NCBI GenBank assembly: GCA_947095585.1
Contig: OX352761.1
Span: forward strand, 24,767,777-24,831,776
Length of the DNA: 64,000 bases
Direction of reading: 5' to 3'
Origin: Nephrocerus scutellatus
Lineage: Eukaryota; Arthropoda; Insecta; Diptera; Pipunculidae
Part shown: positions 33,209-43,474 of the stretch, piece by piece
Layout of the letters: the number at the start of each line of letters is the position of its first letter
Numbering within the stretch: position 1 is the first letter of the stretch
Program-made: the position numbers and the translations under genes
Notes under the pieces: model-generated
The model's input: the letters and a program-made list of their open reading frames with translations, nothing else
What the model was told of the DNA's origin: nothing
Database searches by the model: none

Positions 33209-33639
33209 TCCCATTATTTTATTTTTTGTTTCGTTTTTATTTCCTTCTTCATTCTGCTTTTATTTATCGATTGTTTTATTTTTGCAATGGATTTGGGCAT
33301 TCAGATTTTTCCCCACTGTACTGTATTTTTGTATATCTATCGGCTGAAGTGAAGGGTGATAAAAAATTGAAAAAGAGAAAAACAGAAAACTGTTTGAATA
33401 TTCATTATCTTCTGTTCTGCTGATTAGCTTCTTCCTCAGAAAATTGTTAAGCTGGATTGAGCTGCTCTATTCCACCGCATAACTATTGTAATGCTGACGA
33501 AGAAGATGACGATGATGATGATAATTGTTGATAAGCATTTTTAGTTTGATATAACAGGATAACAATTTGCAATTAGTACTTTTTAGGGACTTTCATTTCC
33601 ATTGCTCGTTCCATTTCTTTCTAATTAATATTATTTCCA

Positions 33640-34390
33640 GCTGTTGAGCAGAGAAAACCGGCATCATTTTTTCAAAAAACTTTTTGACAAACTGAGGAAC
33701 GTAATAAAGTTTTGTTGAGCATATCTTCTTGTATCCCAGCAACCAGATGGTTATTACAAAATATCCACGCGAAGGTAAGCCAGTGTCTTGGAAACCGAAG
33801 CATGCCCCAAAACGTAAGCAAATGAAATTCAGTTAATAGTGATGAATTACGAGAAGGAAAATGGAAGAGGTATTGTTTTTTTTTTAAATCCCTGGGGGAA
33901 TTGAGTTTCTGCTTTACTTATCAACATTTCAGTCGCTACCGTTCATTTGAGTCTTACCAGGACGTGACTATTTACTCCTTATGAACGGTTATACTCGGTT
34001 ATGTAAGGAGATAATGGATGCTGTAATGTTTTTATTAAATTTGCGTTCAGCACACTCAAACGAAAGATATTTGTTGACGAAACTGCTTTCACTCACTCGT
34101 CGAAGGATAACGATAAACTTGTGATTCCATCACATGTAGCAATAAATTGGTTGACTCAGGTGTGTGTGCTTTGCGCAATAGCTTTGCAAAATTGAATGAA
34201 ATTTCAACAGAAAAACAAAGAACTGCCGACAAGACAAATAAATTATTTATTGGATGGCCTACCAAACCTACTCACACTTATGGGACAGATTCTTTTTGTC
34301 CTTGGATAAAACGATGCAGCGACCATATTCGTGTGTGGGAGGGGCGAAATCAATCATTTGATAATGTCCCGAGCACACGATGGCAAGGTT
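33640..34390 (+). pseudogene. possible decayed spliced coding region (weak)
   Basis: Short protein-like segments in the sense strand next to splice-like signals. After an acceptor-like ttatttccag (33639): LLSRENRHHFFKKLFDKLRN, VIKF, a stop, then AYLLVSQQPDGYYKI up to AAG|GTAAGC (about 33776). After aaatttgcgttcag (34056): TLKRKIFVDETAFTHSSKDN, DKLVIPSHVAINWLTQ up to CAG|GTGTGTG (34159). After tttcaacag: KNKELPTRQINYLLDGLPNL, LTLMGQILFVLG, a TAA, then NDAATIFVCGRGEINHL and AHDGKVIYVKK up to AAG|GTATAT (about 34404). In-frame stops argue against a live gene. No family recognised; chance cannot be excluded. Confidence 0.25.
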
Positions 34391-34404
34391 ATTTATGTCA
34401 AAAA

Positions 34405-34805
34405 GGTATATGTTTGTCTTATGTGGAGAGTATTCGCAGTTTTTTATATTTTTTATCTACAGTAACATACTTACATATATCCAGTACAGTCCGTTCGAAT
34501 GTAATTTAATCGAATAAAATATGACCATGACAAAATATTAATTTATTTGCCAAGAAGCAAATTGACATTCATGCCTGAACGCAAACCTTTTGCTCAATTA
34601 CCCAAACCATGTCTTTAGAGATGCCACTTGGGAATAGTTTGAAGCAGATGATAAAAAAGTGAACATTCGACCAATGAAGAAAATAAATAACGGGCTCAAT
34701 TTAAGGTAGATAAACGTTTAAATTGAAATTGATATCATTTATGTATTCCGATCCTTAAGAAAGAATCCATTAATTTAATATTATGTCAGAAGATAAACTT
34801 TAGGG
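34405..34805. other. no gene recognised
   Basis: AT-rich sequence with no motif I can support. Confidence 0.4.
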
Positions 34806-35213
34806 TAAGCTGATGTGCGCGTGTGGAGCCACCCACAAGTACTGCGTTAAGAATGAAAGCAATCGGCTATTTCTTTAGAGGGCCGCCCGTTAAAGAAGTG
34901 ATAGAACAGAGACAAGTAGGGCATTTGCATTGAGCCCTACGCTAACTACTTTCAAGTGGATTATTAACACACAATATGTAAATATGTATTAAGAATATTT
35001 CTATGGAATCGATAACGATGCTAGCTATTGTATAACAACTTTTCCTTTGTAGTTGTAAGAAGAGTATAAAAGAAAAGATTTTGAGAAAAAAAAATTAGAG
35101 TTAAACCAGCGTTGTAAAGAATACTTCTTTGGCTTTCAAACTACACGTCTTGCCTGGACGCCTATCCAACGTGGTAAGCAGTTAATGGCAGTCACTGCTG
35201 GTTTACCCACAAA
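34806..35213 (+). repeat. LTR-like block (solo LTR candidate)
   Basis: Bounded by tgtgcgcgtgtgg (34813) and ttacccaca (35205), i.e. TG...CA-type ends. It contains a TATA box (gtataaaag, 35064-35072), followed about 60 bp later by a GC-richer block (gtcttgcctggacgcctatc). The layout fits an LTR U3-R-U5, but no target duplication, primer-binding site or second LTR is visible. LINE-A begins immediately downstream. Confidence 0.3.
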
Positions 35214-35224
35214 ACATTTTTTTA

Positions 35225-36890
35225 CACCGATTTTTCCAATAGATTTCATCATCATATTCGGCTCTACAACCGGTTTCCGGTCCTGGCAAACAATTTTTCC
35301 ACCGGTCCCGGCTTCGAGCCGATGTCATCCAGTTTGGCATCCCTAAACTCTGGGCGTCCTGGTCTACGCCATCCTTCCAGCGTAGTTTTGGCCGGCCTCG
35401 CTGTCGTGTTCCATAAATCCTACCGCAAAGGACTTTCCGAGCAGGATCCTCTTCGCTCATGGAAGCTAGGTGTCCTGCCCACCGGAGCCTACCGAGCTTA
35501 ATTTTCTTCACGATGTCGACATCGCGGTAACGCTAACAATATTCCGTAAGATTTTTTTCTCGAACGCGGCTAAGAGGTCGGAATGCTTTTTGCTAATCTC
35601 GGATCCATATGTAAGTACTGGTATAACCATTGTCTTATACACCAGCAGCTTGGATGTTATGGTTATGTTCCTGAATTTGAAGAGTCTTGACAGACTATAG
35701 TAGGCTTTGTTGGCTTTAAGCAACCGTGCGCGTATTTCTGGTTCCATGCTGTTATCGGCTGCCACAGTTGACCCGAGATAGTTAAAGGATGACACTACTT
35801 CAAATTCGCGCTCCACTATTTGAATTGAGGTTTGATAGGGTTTGAATGGGGTTGATAGTGATCCGGATATTTTTACTTGGCTTATAACATTAGTCATGGT
35901 CAACCTACATAGTCTTATCAGTTTATTTCTTTCATGGCTTTCTAAAGTTCTACTCTGGCTATGCTATCATAGGCGGCTTTAAAGTCTATCAAAAAGTTTT
36001 GAAACTCTGGAAATTTTTCCATCACCTACCTAAGGGTGTAAATCTGATCAGTTATTGATTTGCCTGGGACGAAGCCACACTGGTATAGACCAATGATGAC
36101 TTTAGCGTATTGGACTCTCCTGTCTTGAAGGATGGGGGAGAAAATCTTATACGCGGTACTCAACAACGTCATGCCACGGTAATTGCTGCATTTTGTAATG
36201 TCTCCCTTCTTATATATGGGGCACAGGATACCTCTCCACCAGTCTTCTGGAATAGCTTCTTCCTCCCATACTTGCACTATTCTTTCATGAATTGCTTGGT
36301 GTATTGCGGGGCCTCCTGTTTTAATCAACTCCGCTGGGATACCATTAGATCCCGGGGCCTTATTATTTTTAGCCGATTTATCGCTCTGCTAACTTCGTAT
36401 ATGCCTTGTGGCGGCAGCATTGTGTGGTCTTCGGTCATCGGTAGAGCCTCATCATCAGTTAGCTGGCCATTAAGAAACTCAGTGCTCTTACCACCGCTCT
36501 AAGATGCCTTTGAGATCGGCGATCAGAATATCCTCATTGTGTTTGCAGTATATGCAACGGGGTGTATATTGCGTCATATTGCGGACTCTTTGGTTGAACT
36601 TCCGCGCCTGGTGCGGTCCTCGCTTTTTGCACTGTTCTAGTTCACGGACGAGATTCTTCTCCCAGGCTGCTTTCTTTTGCCGGTGAACTTTTTTTTCTTA
36701 TCTTCTGAGCCCTTTATATTCACCTTCGCGTACCCGCGTTGTATGAGATTCTTGCATTGCTCGGTACGCAACATTCTTTCATTCAGTAGTTAGCTTACAT
36801 TCATCATCGAACCAGTCGTTCCGATCTCTATGACTACTGCCTAGCCTTAGATGGAGTCTGCAGTACTAATGACAGTATTCTTAAGGCTAG
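35225..36890 (-). mobile_element. LINE-A copy: RT and C-terminus
   Basis: Minus strand. EDHTMLPPQGIYEVSRAINR and NNKAPGSNGIPAELIKTGG-type start (about 36430-36310); [74 protein letters not shown]; a palm fragment LIDFKAAYDSIARV; then a deletion that removes the YADD box and joins SGSLSTPF to IVEREFEVVSSFNYLGSTVA; MEPEIRARLLKANKAYYSLS; VIPVLTYGSEI; LGRLRWAGHLASMSEEDPAR; LRWKDGVDQDAQSLGMPNWM. The 3' end is gaatatgatgatga at 35244-35257. This is continuous with the endonuclease at 36847-37690, giving the longest LINE-A copy here. Confidence 0.85.
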
Positions 36891-37690
36891 TCCATTTCTC
36901 TTTTACGCCCGGCATCACAACCCCAGGACTTACTCTCCCTTCATTTAGGGCGAGTCCTATCGCTTGACCGTAGTTGTTTCTGGTCTCTTCGTTGCGAAGG
37001 GCAGCCGTGTTTATTCGAATCTGATTCGCGGATGCTGTCTTTCTTGATGATGCAATCCCCGCTGGAAGCACCATACAAACAAGATAGTGGTCCGAGTTGA
37101 TGTTGGCATCTCGGTACGTTCGTGCCGTCAACAGGTACGGGTTGTGGCGGCGGTCTATCAACACGTGGTATATCTGGTTGCAAGTGGCTCCATCAGGAGA
37201 TACATAGTGGGCTTTGTGGATATTTTTACGCGCAAACCTTGTTCTTGCAACGACCAAATTAATGCTTGCTCGTTGTCCATTGTCCTTAGTGTTCTCGTGT
37301 AAGGTATGAGTGGCAATTTACTGTCTGTATACTGGCTCCCTACCTATTTTGGCATTCATATCCCCCAGAAGGATTTATACGTTATAATGAGGACAGACAT
37401 GGAGTTCCCGTTCAACTGATTCAAAGAATTCTTTTTTTCATCATCTGGGGAATCCTCTATAGGTGCGTGAACGTTTATGAGGCTTATGTTTTTAAATCTG
37501 CCCCGCACGCGAAGGATGCATAGCCATTCATTTACTGCTTTAAAGCCGATAACGGTGGGTTTCATTCTTTTGCTGACTAGAAACACTAACACTAAAACAC
37601 TCTTCCCCGTCCACCGTATCTCCTGAATTGCTGTTATGTCAGCATTATATTTCGACAGGGTATCGGCTAGCTGCTGTGCTCTTAAATAGT
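36847..37690 (-). mobile_element. LINE-A copy: endonuclease domain
   Basis: APE-type endonuclease of the same copy. ADTLSKYNADITAIQEIRWT (catalytic Glu in QE); ISLINVHAPIEDSPDDEK; DGATCNQIYHVLIDRRHNPY (NQIDH changed to NQIYH); ANINSDHYLVCMVLPAG (SDH motif kept); then linker SRKTASANQIRINTAALRNE. Two main frames (37592-37356 and 37257-36847). LINE-C sequence adjoins at about 37737. Class known to nick target DNA for target-primed reverse transcription; here non-functional. Confidence 0.85.
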
Positions 37691-37736
37691 TTAGCTGCCG
37701 ATGGCTGACACTGCTGATGGCTGACCACCACTGAAG

Positions 37737-38735
37737 ATCATACTCATGTGGAAATACAGAGTCGAGCAGACTCGGGTATCTTTGAATTGATTGGTACGTC
37801 TAAGCTCGTGTATTGCCTTTAGGCTGAAGGATGGGTGGGATGCATCACTGGATATTTCTTCTGAACGCCGTTAGAGCGATAAGGCAGTGAAAAGCAGAAA
37901 GCATTCCTTCGATGTTCAAGCGATTTTATTTATTTGCGATATTTATGTCTCAAATAAGTTTTATCGCGCGGTTCTGAATTCTGCTACTAGGCAGCCCTGC
38001 CCAGACAATACATTAGTTATCAAGCTTAGGGTGAATATATGCCTTCTAAATAGTAGCCAGGTCTGAGGGAGGGAAGTACATCTTGCACCGTTTTAGGAAA
38101 GCTAAACATTTTGCAGCTTTATTAGCGATGGCGAATATGTGGTCATTCCAACGAAGCTTGTGGTTGACGCGAGTTTTTCAGTTTCTATGATGGAGGATCC
38201 GTTCATGGATAAAGGTTGAGCATTTAACTGATGGTTAGACGACAGGAGACAGCATTTGGTGTTGCAAGCGTTAATTCTACTCTATTGTGTAGTCCCCACC
38301 TTGTTATCCTATCGAGGTCAGAATTTAACGTGCTTAACATACGTTGTTGTTCAAGTTGCACTTGCAACGAAGAGGAGAGTGCAGAAAGCGTGAAATCATA
38401 TGGAAAGCTAAGAGTGCTTTCGTCAGCCAAAGAATGAATTGGATTAAAAGTAGCATTTCGGAGATCATTTATAAAAATGAGAAAAAGTGTCGGAGACAAA
38501 ATAGAGCCTTGGGTAACACCGAAGCTTATGCGATGAACATTGGATTTAACACCTTCCAATACACATGGATTGAACGGTAAGAAAGGTAGTTACTAGTCCA
38601 GTCAAGCAGGGCCTTATCAATTCCATAGGCATTCATTTTCGACAAAAGAGCTTGATGCCAGACTCCGTTAAATGCCTTGGATATATCGAGTGCAATAAAT
38701 TTGCTTTCACCAAATCTGTGAATAGTGAGTGCCCC
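37737..38735 (-). mobile_element. LINE-C copy (RT to 3' region)
   Basis: Minus strand from 38735: ESKFIALDISKAFNGVWHQA; GIDKALLDWTSNYLSYRSIH; GVTQGSILSPTLFLIFINDL; HSLADESTLSFPYDF (FADD changed to LADE); SSSLQVQLEQQRMLSTLNSD; NRVELTLATPNAVSCRL; then LGFPKRCKMYFPPSDLAT-like and the C-terminal block near 37790. Right end joins a TR 3' fragment. Confidence 0.8.
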
Positions 38736-38739
38736 AAAA

Positions 38740-38906
38740 TAATAGATAGTGTTGTCATCGGAGATATGCATGTGTGCAAAATTCCAATAAAATGGGACTT
38801 TGGGAAGTGGGTTAAAAATTGATCGCAAGATTCCACGACAAACCCACAAACAAGCAAACCCACAAAAACACGGGCACGCGAAGTTAAGTTAATATAGAGA
38901 ATTTAA
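38740..38906 (+). mobile_element. TR element copy 6 (3' end only)
   Basis: Last internal unit (gtgttgtcatcggagatatg), the terminal cassette (gggaagtgggttaaaaattg, atcgcaagattccacgac, repeated caaacccacaaa) and the exact 3' end cgcgaagttaagttaatata gagaattt. 5' part absent. Confidence 0.8.
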
Positions 38907-39156
38907 AAACCAATGAGGAAAGCCTAAAAAACGGAGAATAACAGAAGAAAAGTAAATGTACAATTATAGCATGAAGTACTTCTGTAGGCGCCGTGGCTCA
39001 GTGGAAATGCGCGTGGCTACTTATGTTAGGTTCGTGGTTCGAATCCCAGTAACACCAAAAGTATTTTTCACGGTTACCCACCTCTCGCGAATGAGTGACA
39101 AACGTAATAACTTGTTACGGAAAGCTTCTCAATTCGCCGTTCGCAGCTGGCCTTAA

Positions 39157-39420
39157 GACGAGCGTAAATCCTAGGCGATGCGTAAGCGTAAGCCTGAGAC
39201 AGGCGAGAATCCATAGCGATGCGTGAGCGTGAGCTTGAGAGGAGCGTAAACCATCAGCGATGCGTGGGCGTGAACCTAAAACGAGCGTCAATCCTGAGCG
39301 ATTTGTGGGCGTGTGCCTGAGACGAGCGTGCGCCCTAGGCGATGCGTAAGCGTAAGCCTGAGACAAGCGAGAATCCTAAGCGATGCGTGAGCGTGAGCTT
39401 GCGACAAGCGTAACCTCGCG
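39157..39420. repeat. 41-bp GC-rich minisatellite, ~6.5 units
   Basis: Units of 41 bp built on gagacgagcgtaaatcctag and gcgatgcgtaagcgtaagcc. Units 1 and 5, and units 2 and 6, are more alike than neighbours, so there is a four-unit higher-order period (164 bp). It is strikingly G+C-rich and CpG-rich for this window. The frames through it on the minus strand are repeat artefacts. Confidence 0.85.
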
Positions 39421-40088
39421 ATGGCGAGGATAATGACAGCTGCAGTGGACGACGTTGGCGGCGATGTGCTGAGCTGTACCAGCGTAAAAACCTGCGGGGC
39501 AACCACACAGCGAAGTTACGTTGTAGGACGGCAAGAATTGTGACGAATGCAGTGGACGATGTCGGCAGCGAAAAGCAGTGACATCGGCAACGGATAAACA
39601 GTGACGTCGACAGCGAATATGGAAAAGGCTTCGGCAGCGTATGCGCACTGAAGTTGGCAGCGAATATGAAAAAGACGTCGGTTAGATTAATTAGCACTTA
39701 CCGAGGCGTGATCCCGACAGCGCAATGGCAACTAAGAAGTGACTAAGAGAGCGATCGCCTGCATGCTTGCCCTTTCATACCGTTTTGCGTTGCAAAATCG
39801 ATGTGATTGGCCAGTACGGTGGCGTGATGTTAGCTGCATTTTATTTGCCGAGGAATAAGGAATTACAACAACACTGTCGAATTCCTTCTTTGGAATATGA
39901 AAACCTGATGTTTGGCTGGTTTTGACATTCGAATTCCAAATAAAATACAGCATTTGATGTTGTCGTTTTACTTTCATACCCGCTTGTTGGCTGCACTTCG
40001 TGGGTACAGGGTGCACCCGAATTTGGGAAAAAAGTATATGGCATGTTTTGTGTGAACAAAATTCGGCCACAAGAATTTCGTTCCTCAC
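39421..40088. other. non-SINE insert beside the minisatellite
   Basis: The first half (to ~39690) is G/C-rich with repeated gcagtggacgayg, gtcggcagcga and cagcgaatatgraaaa words, a looser repeat of ~25-45 bp. The second half is ordinary AT-rich DNA. The overlapping minus frames (39335-39697 and others) have no recognisable product. Origin unknown. Confidence 0.5.
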
Positions 40089-40145
40089 ACCTTGGACCGC
40101 AATGGTCTGTCGCGCCGAATATTATTATTATTATTACTTCTGTAG

Positions 40146-41633
40146 AGCACCAATTTTGACAGAACGCAATAATTAGTGGCAAATAGCTAGAATCAACTGA
40201 AAAAGAACTTAAAAGCAACTTTACCATACTGTGCGTTATTGTAGGTGCAAATTGTAATAATGAGAAATTTCTTAAATTTTAATTATCAAGCTTTGCAATT
40301 ATATAACACGAAATTAAAAGAAAATTATTTATTTAATTCATCTTCACAGGTGTTCTATAAGCGAAATTTTTCACAAATTGAGAAACTCAAACAAAACGAA
40401 AGTGACTTTTTAAGCGTAAGTTGAAAAGAGAAATATATGCGCATACACGTAATAAACACTTCATTAAAAAGTATAAAGCATTATGCAGAGTATGTTAACG
40501 TTATTTAGTTAAAAAAATGTTTTGGTCTGTAGCCGCTAATAAGAGTTACCGTTAAAAAAGTTGGAAGGATTGACGCTGAAACAAAAAATAACCTTGAAGA
40601 GTCCAAGTGAAGTTAATAAGGCTTTCCAACAGTAGCATACTGTTATATTGTATAAACTTTGAAATTGCACATTGTATCGTTCAAGGCAACTAACAGTTTT
40701 TGTGGTGCTTTTGGCTTACTGTAAATCATATCCATCTACAACGTAATTAAAAGTGCAAATATTGCCACGATATTCCGACGAATTTTCATGAAATAAAAGA
40801 CCTAGGGAGGGACGAAACCTACTTGGAAGTATTAATGCTGTGCATGATGAAAGAATGCACTTTGGTAAATATTCAAGTTATGCTTGTGAGTGTCGCATTC
40901 AACCGGGATCACAAACTTATACTCTAAAAACTATGGTGAATAGCAAGCCGAAGAAGTGTAATAAAACTACAGTTTGCATTAATTCCTTTCAACTGGAATA
41001 CAATATATCACCATTGTAGAGGTCGTGTAGAAGGCCAAAAAATACTTCATTGCTTTCCAATATAAAACTAGCATTTTAATAAACGTGTTTCTTGTTCAAA
41101 GCTTTTAATCATCTCTGTCTAGTGGATGAGATTAAGACAAACAAAGCCGACACCGCCATTTTACTGTTCCTTACTACCAAGTGGATTCTTATTTTTATTT
41201 GTCAATTTTTTGGGGTGTTGAGTCCTGTGAACTCTCAAACATTGTTAGAAGACAACTAAGACTGATTTATAAATAATAGTATCCCATTTTAGAATATCGC
41301 CGTATCCGAGGTAATCTCATTAAATGGGGAACGATTCCTTACTGACGACTTGGGAGCTGAGGGAATTTCTCAGAATTTTAAAGAACAAAATATTTTTGAT
41401 TCGTTCTCTCTGTCCTTGCTTTGTTAACTAACAGATGGCTGAGAAAGTTATTCCACTGAATGCAAAAGTCTTCTCTGAGCAGAATGTCATTTATTCTGAT
41501 ACCTCAGTTACATGAGACATAAGTTTTGTGTGACTAGAAAGTCTTCGCGTATTCTTATCAATTTACGGACACAACCAATAATGCATCTAATTAAATGGCA
41601 ATGTAATGTGTCTTTGCTAGTTCGCAAAAAATA
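40146..41633. other. no gene recognised
   Basis: About 1.5 kb of AT-rich DNA without long frames, recognisable RNA genes or LINE motifs. Confidence 0.45.
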
Positions 41634-42010
41634 AAAAAACCCATAAAAATTAAATTTTTGCGTGTAAATCGGGGATATCGGGAAATGAATAAAATCGGGT
41701 AAATTTTAGAAAATTATGTTAGCCCCTCGACCCCGGAGCCCGATCACTACCAAATTTTTACAAAAAGTACTGCTCATCGGAGATACACATGCGTATACAA
41801 TTTGAAGAAAATCGAGTACTTTTTCTTAAAAAATTTGAATGGGTGACCCAACGACCCCGGGGCCCTTCCAAATTTTTACAAAACGTGTTGTCCGTCGGAG
41901 ATACACACGCGTATGAAATTTGAAGAAAATCGGGCTTTGGAAAGTGGGTTAAAAATTGATCACAAGATCTGACCAGCCACGGGCACGCGAAGTTAGTATA
42001 GAGAATTTAA
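41634..42010 (+). mobile_element. TR element copy 7 (complete, short)
   Basis: 5' end aaaaaacccataaaaattaa, tttttgcgtgtaaatc; two internal units (ccccgaccccggggccc type, tacacatgcgtat); terminal cassette gggttaaaaattgatcacaa g; 3' end gcgaagttagtatagagaat tt. Only ~377 bp because it has two units instead of five to seven. Confidence 0.8.
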
Positions 42011-42032
42011 AAAGTAAAGACTTTAGATAAAA

Positions 42033-42940
42033 AAAAACAACCCATAAAAATTAAAATTTTTCATGTAAATTCTCTAATAGAGATGGGTATGTGTTAACAT
42101 TTGAAGAATATCGGGCTAATTTTTAAAAAATTTACATGGACACCACACGGGTCTCAGGGCCCTATCACTCCAACAAATTTACAAAAAGTTTTTTCCATCA
42201 GTGATGCACATGTGTTTAAAATTTGAAGAAAATCGGGTTAATTTTTTTGAAAATTTTATATGGCGCCCCAAGACCCCGGCCACCAAAATTTTTGCAAAAA
42301 GTTTTGTCCATCGGAGATACACACATATATAAAATTTAAAAAAAATCGGGTTAATTTTAAAAAAAAAAAATGTTGGGGCCCAATGACCATGGGGCCCGGG
42401 TCTCCAAAATTTTACAATAAGTGTTTTTCATCGGAGATACGTACGTATAAAAAATTTGAAGAAAATCGGGTTAATTTTTTTAAAAAAAAATTTATGTGGT
42501 CCAACGAACCCAGGGTCCGGGGTCTCCAAAATTTTTACAAAAAGTTCTGCCTATGGGAGATACACGCGCATATAAAATTTGAAGAAAACCGGGTTAATTT
42601 TTTTTAAAAAAAATTTATGGGGCCCCACGAACCCGGTGTCCGGGGTCTCCAAAATTTTTACAAAAAGTGTTGTCCATCAGAGATACACATGTGTATAAAA
42701 TTTGAAGAAAATCGAGTAAAATTTTGTAAAATATTTGTATGGGAGCCCCCCGACCCCGTGGCCCGACGGGCCTCAAATTTTAATAGAAAGTGTTGTCTCC
42801 GGAAATACAGATGTGTGCAAAATTTCAATAAAATCGGGCCTTAAACGGGTTGGTTAAAAATTGATCGCAAGATTCCACGACAGACGACCGACGAACGACG
42901 ACCGACCCACGGGCAAGTGAAGTTAATATAGAGAATTTAA
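42033..42940 (+). mobile_element. TR element copy 8 (complete, long)
   Basis: Best copy. 5' end aaacaacccataaaaattaa, catgtaaattctctaataga; about seven units with spacing 116-123 bp (starts of 'cgggttaatttt' near 42229, 42345, 42464, 42588, 42711); terminal cassette with gacgaccgac repeats; 3' end aagtgaagttaatatagaga attta. It lies ~20 bp after copy 7 in the same orientation. The frames 42260-42607 and 42617-42844 follow the repeat and are not a gene. Confidence 0.85.
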
Positions 42941-43006
42941 TAAATTTTGCTGATTCTATGGACTTTTCTATTAAACGAGATATCTCACAAGGGACTTGCA
43001 CCCTTA

Positions 43007-43366
43007 TTTATTTATTTATTTAGCGTATGGCGAAAAATATACATTTAACATTTGCAGATATAGCACAGACAAAAAATGAAGATTCTATAATTGAGTAATA
43101 TAATTGAGATTTTGTAGCCAATCGGTAACAGCTGGTACATTATAAGTGCGCCCTCGGTAGTCACGTGTTTGATGTTCTGCACGTAGTCTCCACAGACACA
43201 ATATGGTGTTTAAGCTTATCTACACTTATAGAGCGTTGCGGTATATCTTGCGTTGTTTGTTCGCACTCGGTTTAGGCTAACCCAAATTTTCCTAGGGAGG
43301 TCGCGGCCAGCAGGCATGGTGTCGGGTGTTCGACATGCTCGACATGTTCGACAACAAGTAGTTACT
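43007..43366 (-). mobile_element. LINE-F 3' end, left of the nested transposon
   Basis: Minus strand reads MPAGRDLPRKIWVSLNRVRT (the LPRK.W..LNR.RT block of jockey-type ORF2) and, after a small frameshift, YCVCGDYVQNIKHV (C-x-C...H end). It terminates in a (TAAA)n tail at 43007-43023. Continuous with 44651-45880 once the rosa-like element is removed. Confidence 0.65.
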
Positions 43367-43367
43367 A

Positions 43368-43403
43368 AAGGGTCCGCCAAATAACTTTTTTTTTTTTTTG
43401 AAA
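43368..43403. repeat. left terminal inverted repeat of the rosa-like element
   Basis: AAGGGTCCGCCAAATAAC plus a T-run; pairs with 44614-44648. Core GTCCGCCA is identical in both. Confidence 0.85.
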
Positions 43404-43474
43404 ATACTATAAAAAAAAAACTACTGAATATTTTCTCAAATTTCTTTTTTTATTTGAAAGAACAATCCTTCCGG

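Larger units (their letters stand above)
38988..40134 (+). mobile_element. SINE-1 copy 2, split by a GC-rich insert
   Basis: Head gcgccgtggctcagtgg (A-box-like) and ggttcgaatcc (B box, 39034) continue to ggaaagcttctcaattcgcc and ggccttaa at about 39155. The 3' end resumes at about 40090 (ccttggaccgcaatggtctg, cgcgccgaat, (ATT)n). Perfect 11-bp target duplications tacttctgtag flank the whole unit (38977-38987 and 40135-40145). Between the halves lie ~935 bp of unrelated DNA replacing ~75 bp of SINE body. The pol III boxes are intact. Confidence 0.9.

Noticed and set aside
34147..34509. 120-codon plus-strand frame as a gene
   Set aside because: The frame runs across apparent splice signals and starts with no context; other frames in the same stretch look more protein-like but are interrupted.
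39157..39420. CRISPR-like array
   Set aside because: Units are contiguous 41-mers without spacers; a eukaryotic minisatellite.
39288..40227. Several overlapping minus-strand frames of 70-128 codons
   Set aside because: They run through the 41-bp minisatellite and adjacent GC-rich repeats, where stops are rare for compositional reasons.
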